DNA from: Actinoallomurus liliacearum
GTDB taxonomy: Bacteria > Actinomycetota > Actinomycetes > Streptosporangiales > Streptosporangiaceae
Direction: 5' to 3'
DNA length: 64,000 nucleotides
NCBI RefSeq assembly: GCF_039542035.1
Contig: NZ_BAABHJ010000016.1
Coordinates: 1 to 64,000 of the forward strand
The position numbers were made by a program, and so were the translations under genes. Shown piece after piece: positions 9,120 through 16,808 of this stretch (position 1 is the first letter of the stretch; each line of letters opens with the position of its first letter). The notes below the pieces were generated by a model that made no database searches, was not told where the DNA came from, and saw nothing but the letters and a program-made list of their open reading frames with translations.

Positions 9120-9751
9120 CGACGCGACCGGCGCACCGCGACCAGCCCGCCGCCCGCGGCGACGAGCACGATCAGCCCGATCCCGGCGTACAGCCCGACC
9201 GGCGTACCGGAGTCCTTCTCGACCTTCTTGGACAGCACGCCCGGCGACGGGGACACGCGGCCCGCGAGGCCCGGGACGCCGCACGGGCCGAAGGCGTGGA
9301 TCGCGCAGATCAGCCCGCTCTTGTCCGTCTGCACCGGCCGGTCCGCCGCCGCGAGGACGTCAGAGCCGGTGGCGTTCTGCGGGACGGTCGCGCAGTACTG
9401 CCTGGCGGCCGGCGGGACCTGATCCTTCGGGGCGTCGGCCGGGTCGCCGTAGTCGATGACGACGGCGACGCGCTTCTTGCCCGCCGGAGCCGCGGCCGTG
9501 GATCCGCAGATCGTGGCGAAGTCCGGCTTGGCGCGGGGCGGGGTGCCGGTGTTCCCGCTGGACCTGGCGAACCGCCAGCCCTCCACCGCGCCGTCCTTGG
9601 GATGGGCCTGGGCCGGGCCCGTGCTGGCGAAGGCCCACGTGTCGCCCTTGGCCTGCCAGTACCCCCAGAACGTCATGGGGTCGGCGTGCGCCTCGGGCAT
9701 GGGGGCGAACAGCAGGGCGGCGGCGAGGACACCGGCTGCGATCTTGCGCAT
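9116..9751 (-). CDS. SCO2322-family secreted, membrane-anchored protein
   Basis: Function unknown. The protein (211 residues) has a signal peptide (MRKIAAGVLAAALLFAPMP, cleavage near AHA-DP), a Trp-rich N-terminal motif (MTFWGYWQ), a Pro/Ala-rich middle with several cysteines, and a C-terminal membrane helix followed by RRSRR. It would sit on the outer face of the membrane. It is the first gene after the cobalamin riboswitch and is coupled to ecfT by an ATGA overlap. An accessory role in corrinoid capture is a reasonable inference, but not shown. The start is ATG 9751 with AAAGG upstream. Confidence 0.85.
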   Translation of the reverse strand: MRKIAAGVLAAALLFAPMPEAHADPMTFWGYWQAKGDTWAFASTGPAQAHPKDGAVEGWRFARSSGNTGTPPRAKPDFATICGSTAAAPAGKKRVAVVIDYGDPADAPKDQVPPAARQYCATVPQNATGSDVLAAADRPVQTDKSGLICAIHAFGPCGVPGLAGRVSPSPGVLSKKVEKDSGTPVGLYAGIGLIVLVAAGGGLVAVRRSRR

Positions 9752-9859
9752 GGGCGCCTTTCTGGGGGAAGGCGGTCCCCGGTGAAGCGGGCGCGCCGAA
9801 CGCGGCACGCGCCCGGACTCCATCCGCAGACCACGACGGAACGACGGAGCCGCTCGCGC

Positions 9860-9960
9860 CGGCGCGGGCATTCCGGCTCGCCGCGGGCGGGGTGCCCGCA
9901 GGCCTACGGTTGCGGGTCAGCGCCGGACTTCGACCGGCTTCCCCCACGTGGCGCGTGTGC
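9860..9960 (-). promoter_or_regulatory. Cobalamin riboswitch
   Basis: On the minus strand the conserved core reads GGGGAAGCCGGT (9944-9933), then CGCTGACCCGCAACCGT (9922-9906), then the B12 box GAGCCGGAATGCCCG (about 9879-9865). These match the AdoCbl riboswitch consensus of actinobacteria. The element lies about 110 bases upstream of the SCO2322-like gene. When B12 is plentiful it should turn off the whole ECF-cobU-cobS operon. The exact 5' end of the aptamer was not mapped and may reach about 9990. Confidence 0.88.
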
Positions 9961-10121
9961 TGCTGCCGATGAGTTGACCACGGGGCGGTGAACCGCGTCA
10001 AAACGACCGACCCCGGTAACCTGCGGATCATGAGGTGGGTCCGAGTGCGACGCCGACCTCGGAGGCTGCCGCGGCACCCGGTCGAAGCGGCCGGGCGAGC
10101 CGCACGGAGATGAGGAGAGCG

Positions 10122-10334
10122 ATGCCCTGGAGCTGGCGGTACGAGAAGTCCGACGGGACACCGGTGGAGGCGCCCGGCTTCGGCGAGGAGACCTGGACCA
10201 CTCAGGCCGACGCGGAGTCCTGGGTGGGGGAGAACTGGCGCGGCCTCCTGGAGGCGGGCGTCGACCAGGTGTCCCTCCTGGAGGACGGGCGCGTGGAGTA
10301 CGGCCCGATGAGCCTCCACCCGCAGGGCGGCTGA
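10122..10334 (+). CDS. Small conserved actinobacterial protein
   Basis: Seventy residues, acidic and tryptophan-rich, starting MPWSWRYEKSDG and ending YGPMSLHPQGG. I recall similar short proteins in many Streptomyces genomes, annotated as hypothetical; no catalytic motif is visible. GAGGAG lies four bases upstream of the ATG. It stands alone on the plus strand between the B12 operon and the aldo/keto reductase gene. Confidence 0.8.
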   Translation: MPWSWRYEKSDGTPVEAPGFGEETWTTQADAESWVGENWRGLLEAGVDQVSLLEDGRVEYGPMSLHPQGG

Positions 10335-10463
10335 CCGGCGCGCTTCGCGACACGATCCGGACGGCGGGCGGTCCGCGACACGGCCGGGCCGGTGGGTGGG
10401 CCGGCCGGGCGGCCTCGTCCGCGATCGGCGCGCCCGGGCGGCGGGGCCCGAACGCCGCGGTCG

Positions 10464-10503
10464 GCGTCCGCCGGGCTCTCCTGGAGGGAGAGCCGGCGGA
10501 CGC
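10464..10503. terminator. Strong hairpin between convergent genes
   Basis: Seventeen-base-pair stem (GCGTCCGCCGG-CTCTCC with its complement) with one bulged G at 10475 and a five-base loop. It starts seven bases beyond the aldo/keto reductase stop and lies about 130 bases after the 70-residue gene, so it can terminate transcription from both sides. Confidence 0.8.
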
Positions 10504-10510
10504 GGTCCCG

Positions 10511-11512
10511 TTACGGGCGCCGCGACGGGCTGACGGTCTTGGCCGGGTCGCGCTCGACGACCGGCGTGAGGATCTCGTCGACGCGCTGCAGCAGTTCGGC
10601 CTCGAGCTTGACGCCGGCGGCCTTCACGTTGTCCCGCACCTGCTCGGGGCGGCTGGCGCCGATGATGGCCGAGGAGACGTTCGGGTTCTGCAGGACCCAC
10701 GCGATGGCGAGCTGCGCCATCGACAGGCCCGCCTCATCGGCGAGCGGCTTGAGCCGCTGCACGCGGGTCAGGACCTCGTCGTCCAGGAGCCGCTGGATGA
10801 ACGCCGCGCCGCTCTTCTCGTCGGTGGCGCGGGAACCCGCGGGCGGGGCGGCGCCCGGCGCGTACTTGCCGGTCAGCACCCCTTGGGCGATGGGCGACCA
10901 GACGATCTGCCCGACGCCCTCCTTCTCGCACAGCGGCACGACCTCGGACTCGATGACCCGCCAGATCATGTTGTACTGCGGCTGGTTCGAGACGATCCGG
11001 TCCAGGCCCATCTCGTCGGCGATCTTCAGCGCACGGGCGATCTCCTCGGCGCGCCACTCCGACACGCCGATGTAGAGCACCTTGCCCTGGCGTACGAGAT
11101 CGTCGAAGGCCTTGAGGGTCTCCTCGAGCGGCGTCTCGTGGTCGAACCGGTGCGCCTGGTACAGGTCGATGTAGTCGGTCTGCAGGCGCCGCAGCGAGCC
11201 GTGGATCGACTCGAAGATGTGCTTGCGGGACAGGCCGCGGTCGTTGGGACCGGAGCCGGTGGGCCAGTAGACCTTGGTGAAGATCTCCAGGGACTCCCGG
11301 CGCTGACCCTTCAGGGCGCGGCCCAGGACCTCCTCCGCGCGGGTGCCGGCATAGACGTCCGCCGTGTCGAAGGTGGTGATGCCCTCCTCGAGGGCCGCCT
11401 GGACGCACGCCTTGGCGGCGTCCTCCTCCACCTGGGAGCCGTGCGTGATCCAGTTGCCGTACGAGATTTCGCTGACCATGAGGCCGCTGCGGCCCAAATG
11501 ACGGAACTCCAT
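10511..11512 (-). CDS. Aldo/keto reductase (AKR6-like)
   Basis: NADPH-dependent oxidoreductase with a TIM-barrel fold, 333 residues. The catalytic tetrad is visible: Asp and Tyr in FDTADVYAG, Lys in FTKVYW, and His in YQAHRFD. The C-terminal cofactor motif SSAIIGASRPEQV is also present. It resembles the potassium-channel beta-subunit-like group in bacteria (YghZ/Kv-beta type). The true substrate cannot be told from the sequence. A TTAGGGT hexamer about 6 bases upstream of the ATG hints at leaderless transcription. Confidence 0.93.
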   Translation of the reverse strand: MEFRHLGRSGLMVSEISYGNWITHGSQVEEDAAKACVQAALEEGITTFDTADVYAGTRAEEVLGRALKGQRRESLEIFTKVYWPTGSGPNDRGLSRKHIFESIHGSLRRLQTDYIDLYQAHRFDHETPLEETLKAFDDLVRQGKVLYIGVSEWRAEEIARALKIADEMGLDRIVSNQPQYNMIWRVIESEVVPLCEKEGVGQIVWSPIAQGVLTGKYAPGAAPPAGSRATDEKSGAAFIQRLLDDEVLTRVQRLKPLADEAGLSMAQLAIAWVLQNPNVSSAIIGASRPEQVRDNVKAAGVKLEAELLQRVDEILTPVVERDPAKTVSPSRRP

Positions 11513-11534
11513 GACCGCACCCTAAGACGAAGGG

Positions 11535-12122
11535 TCAGACCTGGTCCTTCTGCCCCGGCTTGAGGCGCGGCTGCGGCATGCGGAACCGGCGGATCTGCAT
11601 CGACCGGGTCGCGACGTAGAAGCCGAGACCGCGGAGATTGTCGTCGGGGAAGCGCTCCTGGGCGAGCTTCTTGACCCGCCTGCCGAGGAGGAGCGACTCG
11701 CCGATGATCAACACCAGCATGACCGGCCAGCCGAACTGGTAGACGTACGCCTTGACGGTCAGCGGCGCGACCATCGCCAGCAGCAGGATCAGCAGGGTGA
11801 GGTACATGAAGTACTCACCGAACGTCCGCCGGGAGTCGACGAAGTCGCGGGCGAGCCGGCGGGCCGGCCCCTGGTCGCGTTTGGGCAGGTAGCGGTCGTC
11901 GCCGCGGGCCATGCCCTCCTTGACCTTCTGGCGGTCGCGGGTCTGCCGGTCACGGGCCTGCTGGTAGGCCTCCTTGCGCGACTTGGGCGCGGTGATCGGC
12001 TGGCGGTTGCGCCTCTCCGCCTCGCGGCGCTTGGGCGTGGGACGGCCCTTCCCCCCCGGTTTGACGATCTCGGGGGTGGTCGAGGGCTCCTGCGTGTCGG
12101 TATCGGTACGGCGTCGGAACAC
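11535..12122 (-). CDS. DUF3043 membrane protein
   Basis: Function unknown; conserved in actinobacteria. The 195-residue protein starts at GTG 12122 (VFRRRTDTDTQ), has a very basic, Lys/Arg-rich N-terminal half, two membrane helices (YFMYLTLLILLLAMVAP and the VMLVLIIGESLLLG segment), and a conserved tail with FPDDNLRGLGFY and RRFRMPQPR. An ATG 11 codons upstream is possible but less family-like. It is divergent from pspA. Confidence 0.87.
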   Translation of the reverse strand: MFRRRTDTDTQEPSTTPEIVKPGGKGRPTPKRREAERRNRQPITAPKSRKEAYQQARDRQTRDRQKVKEGMARGDDRYLPKRDQGPARRLARDFVDSRRTFGEYFMYLTLLILLLAMVAPLTVKAYVYQFGWPVMLVLIIGESLLLGRRVKKLAQERFPDDNLRGLGFYVATRSMQIRRFRMPQPRLKPGQKDQV

Positions 12123-12243
12123 GCAGATCAGCCTACCGGCGCTCGCGGCGAACATAATGACTGTCTTGGACGTTAACGCGTAGGGTGGTCAGCGAACCCC
12201 AGCAGCGTTGTGAGGCACCAGCAGAAGGGACCGGCCACGCGCG

Positions 12244-13059
12244 ATGAGCGTGATGAAGCGTATGTCGATGATCTTCAAATCCAAGGCCAACAAGGCACTG
12301 GACCGGATGGAAGATCCTCGTGAAACCCTTGACTATTCCTACCAGCGCCAGCTTGAGATGCTGCAGAAGGTCCGCCGGGGCGTCGCGGACGTCGCCACCT
12401 CCCGCAAGCGTCTCGAGCTCCAGATCAACCAGCTCGAGCAGCAGCAGAACAAGCTGACCGAGCAGGGCAAGAAGGCCCTGCAGGTCGGCCGGGAGGACCT
12501 CGCCCGCGAGGCGCTGACCCGCCGGGCGGGTCTGGACGGCCAGCTGAACGATCTGCGTGCGCAGTACCAGCAGCTGCAGGGCGAGGAGGAGAAGCTCACG
12601 CTCGCCTCCCAGCGCCTGCAGGCCAAGGTCGACTCCTTCCGTACGCGCAAGGAGACGATCAAGGCCACCTACACGGCGGCCGAGGCGCAGACCAAGATCA
12701 ACGAGGCGTTCTCCGGCATCTCCGAGGAGATGGGCGACGTCGGCCTGGCGATCCAGCGCGCCGAGGAGAAGACCGAGAACATGAAGGCGCGCGCCGGCGC
12801 CATCGACGAGTTGCTCGCCTCCGGCGCCCTGGAGGACTACTCCGGCCCGCGCGACGACATCCAGGCCGAGCTGGACCGCATGGGCAGCGGCCCGGGCGTC
12901 GACCTCGAGCTCGAGCAGATGAAGGCCGAGCTGGGCATGGGCACCGCGCCGAAGCAGATCGACGCCGCGCCGGGCCAGCCGCAGGGGCACCAGGCCGCGC
13001 CGCACCAGCAGGCCCAGCCGCAGATCCAGCGGCCCCATCAGCCGGGGGAGGGCCAGTGA
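12244..13059 (+). CDS. pspA: Phage shock protein A (PspA/IM30)
   Basis: ESCRT-III-like protein that coats and repairs the inner membrane under envelope stress. The 271 residues form long coiled-coil helices: an N-terminal amphipathic helix (MSVMKRMSMIFKSKANKALD) with the typical MEDPRETLDYSY motif, coiled coil from about 30 to 215, then a Gln/Pro/His-rich disordered tail. The tail is an actinobacterial feature. The stop overlaps the pspAA start in a GTGA. Confidence 0.95.
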   Translation: MSVMKRMSMIFKSKANKALDRMEDPRETLDYSYQRQLEMLQKVRRGVADVATSRKRLELQINQLEQQQNKLTEQGKKALQVGREDLAREALTRRAGLDGQLNDLRAQYQQLQGEEEKLTLASQRLQAKVDSFRTRKETIKATYTAAEAQTKINEAFSGISEEMGDVGLAIQRAEEKTENMKARAGAIDELLASGALEDYSGPRDDIQAELDRMGSGPGVDLELEQMKAELGMGTAPKQIDAAPGQPQGHQAAPHQQAQPQIQRPHQPGEGQ

Positions 13060-13334
13060 TCGTCCGGCTGATGGGCGAGGGACAGCTCGACGTCGCCGAC
13101 GGCGATCTGTCCGCGCTGAACGACCTCGACGCGGAGCTCGAGAAGGCGATCGAGTCCGGCGACGAGGACCAGTTCCGCGGCGCGCTGCACGCGCTGCTCG
13201 AGCGGGTGCGCACGGTCGGCAAGCCGCTGCCGCCCGAGGACCTCGAGCCGTCGGATCTGATCCTTCCTCCCGCGGACGCCACGATGGAGGAGGTCCGCGC
13301 GATGCTGGGTGACGAAGGGCTCATCCCCGACTGA
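13056..13334 (+). CDS. pspAA: PspA-associated protein PspAA
   Basis: Small acidic partner of PspA, 92 residues, starting at GTG 13056 (MIVRLMGEGQLDV) and ending DEGLIPD. It matches the PspAA family found directly downstream of pspA in actinobacteria and archaea. The GTGA overlap with pspA shows translational coupling. Its mechanism is unknown. Confidence 0.92.
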   Translation: MIVRLMGEGQLDVADGDLSALNDLDAELEKAIESGDEDQFRGALHALLERVRTVGKPLPPEDLEPSDLILPPADATMEEVRAMLGDEGLIPD

Positions 13335-13411
13335 CCCGTTACGGCACAAGCGGGCCTGTTCGCGCGTTTCACCAGTAGAAAGCGTCGGACGGGGAGGAAG
13401 GGGACAACACA

Positions 13412-14338
13412 ATGGAGCGCTCGCGCTTCGCGCCCGACCGAGGACTCACATCGCGCATGCTGCTGACGATGTTCCTGCTGGGGTTGCTGTACGTCGTCTT
13501 CGTCGGGTTCTTCTTCGTGTTCGTGCCACGGCTATGGCTGGTCGTCCTGGTCATCGCCGTGGCCTTCCTCCTCGCCCAGTACTTCTTCTCCGACCGCCTC
13601 GCGCTGTTCGCCATGCACGGGCGCGTGGTGTCGGCGGAAGAGGCACCGGAGCTGCACGGCGTGATCGACCGGATCTGCGCCATGTCCGACATGCCGAAGC
13701 CCAGGGTGGCGATCGCCGACACCGACGTGCCGAACGCCTTCGCCACCGGACGCAACCAGCAGAACGCCGTGGTGTGCGTCACCACGGGCCTGCTCCGGCG
13801 GCTCGACCCGGTCGAGCTGGAGGCCGTGCTGGCCCACGAGCTGTCGCACGTCGCCCACCGCGACGTCGCGGTGATGACGATCGCGTCGTTCCTCGGCATC
13901 CTGGCCGGCCTGCTCACGCGGTTCGGCCTCGAGTGGGGCCTGTGGGGCGGCTTCAACGACCGTAATCGCAACAACAACGACCAGAGCACCGCGATGGTGC
14001 TGCTGGTCGTCATCGGCGTCAGCGCCGCCGTCTACGCCATCAGCTTCCTGCTGACCCGCGCCCTGTCGCGGTACCGCGAGCTGTCGGCCGACCGCGCCGC
14101 GGCGCTGCTCACGGGGCGGCCCTCCGCGCTGGCGGCCGCGCTCACCAAGGTCACCGGAGAGATGTCCCGCATCCCGACCAAGGACCTGCGGGCGGCCGAG
14201 CCGTTCAACGCCTTCTATTTCGCGCCGGCCTTCACCAAGGGCATCAGCATCTCCACGCTCTTCTCCACCCACCCGTCGCTGGACCAGCGGCTCGAGCAGC
14301 TCGCCAAGATCTCCGCCCAGCTCGGCAGGGGAGTGTGA
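13412..14338 (+). CDS. htpX: HtpX-like membrane zinc metalloprotease (M48B)
   Basis: Membrane protease for quality control of membrane proteins. Two N-terminal membrane helices (about residues 16-56) come before the zinc motif HELSH (H142, E143, H146). A third glutamate ligand is in the RELSADRAAALL segment, and another helix pair lies between. The 308-residue length is usual. Its place between pspAA and pspAB supports a role in the Psp envelope-stress response. Upstream is a GGGGAGGAAGGGG-like ribosome site. Confidence 0.94.
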   Translation: MERSRFAPDRGLTSRMLLTMFLLGLLYVVFVGFFFVFVPRLWLVVLVIAVAFLLAQYFFSDRLALFAMHGRVVSAEEAPELHGVIDRICAMSDMPKPRVAIADTDVPNAFATGRNQQNAVVCVTTGLLRRLDPVELEAVLAHELSHVAHRDVAVMTIASFLGILAGLLTRFGLEWGLWGGFNDRNRNNNDQSTAMVLLVVIGVSAAVYAISFLLTRALSRYRELSADRAAALLTGRPSALAAALTKVTGEMSRIPTKDLRAAEPFNAFYFAPAFTKGISISTLFSTHPSLDQRLEQLAKISAQLGRGV

Positions 14339-14340
14339 CC

Positions 14341-14910
14341 ATGGGGTTCCTCGACACGCTGCTGGGCCGGTCGAAGCCCAAGAAACCCGACCTCGACCGG
14401 TTGTTCGCGCTGCCGACCGCGGCCGTGACACTCGAGGCCGCGGCCGGCCTGACGCCGACGGGCGTCGGCGCGGTCTGCTTCCGGGCGGCCGAGGGCGCGG
14501 CCTTCGCGCAGATCGAGAAGGACGTGCGCGAGCTCCTGGACGCCGGCGACGGACCGAAGGTCGAGCTGAGCACCGACACGTACGGCTACACCTGGCTGGT
14601 CGCCCGGCACGCCCCGACCGACCTCGTGGGCCTGGTCACGGACCTGCACGCGGTCAACGCCGCCTTGGAGGCCGGCGGGTTCGGCCCGCAGCTGCTGTGC
14701 TCGCTGGTCGCCTTCACCGGACCGGACGGCAAACGCTTCGGCCTCGTCTACCTCTACAAGCGGGGCACCTTCTACCCCTTCGCCCCACTGCCGGGAGAGA
14801 AGCGGGACAACGCCGTGGAGCTGCAGGTCCGCGGCGCGGTCGGCGCAGACCTGCCGGTCGAGGGCGACCTGAGCCGGTGGTTCCCGGTATGGGGCGCTCC
14901 CGGGCTGTGA
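14341..14910 (+). CDS. pspAB: PspA-associated protein PspAB
   Basis: A 189-residue soluble protein starting MGFLDTLLGRSKPKKPDLDRL and ending SRWFPVWGAPGL, matching the PspAB family of actinobacterial Psp systems. Molecular function is unknown. I chose ATG 14341 because it gives the conserved start and lies eight bases after AGGGGAG; an in-frame GTG at 14335 is possible. Its stop overlaps the GTG of the next ABC ATPase gene, tying the two together. Confidence 0.88.
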   Translation: MGFLDTLLGRSKPKKPDLDRLFALPTAAVTLEAAAGLTPTGVGAVCFRAAEGAAFAQIEKDVRELLDAGDGPKVELSTDTYGYTWLVARHAPTDLVGLVTDLHAVNAALEAGGFGPQLLCSLVAFTGPDGKRFGLVYLYKRGTFYPFAPLPGEKRDNAVELQVRGAVGADLPVEGDLSRWFPVWGAPGL

Positions 14911-15578
14911 CCCTCGTTCTGGAGAGCGTCCGCGTCCGCCGCGGCGACGCGGTCATCCTCGAGGACGTCGGCGCCACCATCCGATCCGGCCGCTGTACGG
15001 CGATCGCCGGGCCCAGCGGGGCGGGCAAGTCGACGCTGCTGCGCCTGCTCAACCGGATGCTGGAGCCGACGAGCGGCCGCGTCCTGCTCGACGGCACGCC
15101 GCTGCCCGCGCTCGACGTCCTCGCGCTGCGCCGCCGCGTCGGCCTCGTCGCCCAGCAGCCGACCCTGCTGACCGACACCGTCCTGGACGATCTGCGGGTC
15201 GGCTGTCCCGACCTCACGGAGGAGGACGCACGTTCGCTCCTCGTCGAGACCGGGCTGCCCCCCACCTTCGCCGACCGCCCGACCGCCGGGCTGTCCGGGG
15301 GAGAGGCCCAGCGCGTCTGCCTGGCCCGTACGCTGGCGCTCCGCCCCGAGGTGCTCCTGCTCGACGAGCCCACCTCCGCCCTCGACCGCGCCAGCGCCGA
15401 GGCCATCGAACAGGTCGTCAAGGACCTGCGGGCGGCCGGCGGCACCGCCGTCCTGGTCAGCCACGACACCGCACAGGCCCGGCGCCTCGCCGACGACGTC
15501 ATCGTCCTGCGCGCCGGACGGCTCACCGAACACGGCCCTCCCGAGGAGATCGAGTACCTGCGGGCCGTGGCGTCGTGA
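14907..15578 (+). CDS. FetA-like ABC transporter ATP-binding protein
   Basis: Nucleotide-binding subunit working with the FetB/YbbM-type permease that follows. Walker A GPSGAGKST, a Q-loop (VAQQPTLL), signature LSGGEAQRVCLA and Walker B VLLLDEPTSALD are all present in about 223 residues. The start is GTG 14907, overlapping the pspAB stop (GTGA); ATG 14889 in the same frame would add six residues. In E. coli, FetAB is an iron exporter linked to oxidative stress resistance; that function here is by homology only. Confidence 0.9.
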   Translation: MTLVLESVRVRRGDAVILEDVGATIRSGRCTAIAGPSGAGKSTLLRLLNRMLEPTSGRVLLDGTPLPALDVLALRRRVGLVAQQPTLLTDTVLDDLRVGCPDLTEEDARSLLVETGLPPTFADRPTAGLSGGEAQRVCLARTLALRPEVLLLDEPTSALDRASAEAIEQVVKDLRAAGGTAVLVSHDTAQARRLADDVIVLRAGRLTEHGPPEEIEYLRAVAS

Positions 15579-15659
15579 GCGAGGCGGCCGCGTGAGTGAG
15601 CGGAGCGAGCGAGCCGTGAGTGCAGTGTCTCTGGTCGCCCCTCCGACGAAGGAGGCCGC

Positions 15660-16427
15660 GTGACTCACGAGGTGCACGTCCCCTCGTGGCCGGGCGTCGT
15701 GGCCTCGCTCGCACTGGTCGCTCTGGCGCTCGGCATCGTCGCGCGGGCGCGCCTGCGGATCAGCCGCGACCTCGTCATCGCGGCCGTCCGCGCGGGCGTG
15801 CAACTCGTCGCCGTCGGCGCCCTGCTGCTCGCCATCTTCAGGTACGCCGGGCTGCCGGGGGCGTTCGCCTGGGCGGCGGTCATGGTGGTGATCGCCGGGC
15901 AGGTCGCCGGGCGGCGCGGCTCCGGGGTACCCCGGTCGCGGGTGGCGGCCACCGCGGGCCTGGCCGCGGGCGGCGGCACGACGCTGCTGGCCCTCGTGCT
16001 GCTCGACGTCATCCCCGCTCAGGCGCGCGTCGTCGTCCCCGTCGCCGGGATGATCATCGGTGCCTCGATGCAGGCCGTGGGCCTGGCTCTGCGGCGCGTA
16101 CGCGACGCGGTCACCTCCGGCAGGGCCGCGATCGAGGCCCGCTTGACGCTCGGCCTCACCGCCCGGGAGGCGTTCGCCCCGCACACCCGTGACGCGCTGC
16201 ACACCGCCCTGCTGCCCGTCATCGACTCCACGAAGGTCGTCGGGCTGATCACCCTGCCCGGCGCGATGACCGGTCTGATCCTCGGCGGCGTCGACCCGCT
16301 CACCGCGATCCGTTACCAGATCGTCGTGATGTACATGCAGCTCGCGGCCGCGGCCGTCAGCGCGTACATCACGACCCGCCTCGCCGAGGCGTCTCTGTTC
16401 GACGAGGCCCACCGCCTCCGCGTCTAA
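15660..16427 (+). CDS. fetB: FetB-like ABC transporter permease (UPF0014)
   Basis: Integral membrane subunit, 255 residues with about six or seven helices. It carries the UPF0014 hallmarks: VRAGVQLVAVGALLLAIF near the N-terminus, the PVAGMIIGASMQAVGLAL helix, and LPGAMTGLILGGVDPLTAIRYQ. The start is GTG 15660 with AAGGAGG five bases upstream. The 81 bases between it and the ATPase gene carry a GGAGCGAGCG palindromic-type repeat. Confidence 0.92.
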   Translation: MTHEVHVPSWPGVVASLALVALALGIVARARLRISRDLVIAAVRAGVQLVAVGALLLAIFRYAGLPGAFAWAAVMVVIAGQVAGRRGSGVPRSRVAATAGLAAGGGTTLLALVLLDVIPAQARVVVPVAGMIIGASMQAVGLALRRVRDAVTSGRAAIEARLTLGLTAREAFAPHTRDALHTALLPVIDSTKVVGLITLPGAMTGLILGGVDPLTAIRYQIVVMYMQLAAAAVSAYITTRLAEASLFDEAHRLRV

Positions 16428-16448
16428 GTTGTACAGCGAGTTGTACAA
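16427..16448 (+). promoter_or_regulatory. Candidate operator: direct repeat AGTTGTACA x2
   Basis: AGTTGTACA occurs at 16427-16435 and again at 16439-16447, with TTGTACAA palindromic in the second copy. The first copy overlaps the fetB stop codon. A TATTCT -10-like box lies at 16457-16462, just before the antitoxin ATG at 16470. The spacing suits autoregulation by the Phd-type antitoxin, which is inference. Confidence 0.5.
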
Positions 16449-16469
16449 GTAGCAAGTATTCTTAGAGAC

Positions 16470-16808
16470 ATGACGTCCTTCGCGCTTTCCGTGCACCCGT
16501 TGTCCGAGGTGCGCCGGCGTCTTTCCGAGACGGTCGCGCGATTCCGCCGCGAGGGGGCGTCCGCAGAGCCTGTGGTCTTCGGATCCCAGCGCAAGCCCGA
16601 GGCCGTTCTGTTGCCGTATGCGGCGTACGAAGAGTTCGTGGAGTACAAGCGGCGGCGTCGCGCGCTCGATCTGGCCGAGGGATCGATTCGCGCTGAGGGT
16701 CTGGTTCCCTCAGCGGAAGCAGTCGCACGAGCGGAGCGCTGGGCCAGAGGTGAGATCAGCGAAACGGACATGTACGAGGAGACTCTGCGGCAGTATCGGC
16801 GTCTGTGA
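16470..16808 (+). CDS. Antitoxin: Phd/YefM-like N-terminus fused to VbhA-like Fic inhibitor
   Basis: Predicted antitoxin of the downstream Fic protein, 112 residues. Residues 1-60 look like a Phd/YefM DNA-binding antitoxin (FALSVHPLSEVRRRLSETV ... VLLPYAAYEEFVE). Residues 65-112 look like VbhA: the Fic-inhibitory motif [ST]xxxE[GN] is present as S72-I-R-A-E76-G77, followed by GLVPSAEAVARAERWARGEIS, which parallels the VbhA helix pair. The inhibitory glutamate would block ATP gamma-phosphate placement in the Fic site. No good ribosome site is seen; the transcript may be nearly leaderless. The stop overlaps the fic start (GTGA). Confidence 0.85.
   Translation: MTSFALSVHPLSEVRRRLSETVARFRREGASAEPVVFGSQRKPEAVLLPYAAYEEFVEYKRRRRALDLAEGSIRAEGLVPSAEAVARAERWARGEISETDMYEETLRQYRRL

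Noticed and set aside
6652..9459. 935-codon open frame antisense to the ECF ATPase and T genes
   Set aside because: Composition typical of antisense shadows; the opposite strand has clear ABC and EcfT motifs.
12156..12243. sigma-E type promoter before pspA
   Set aside because: GTTAAC and TAGGGT hexamers are present, but no -35/-10 pair has an acceptable spacing.
15575..15663. Chain of GTGA-linked mini-ORFs between fetA and fetB
   Set aside because: No ribosome site for either; the frame arises from repeated GTGAG/GGAGCGAGCG units. fetB has its own strong ribosome site.
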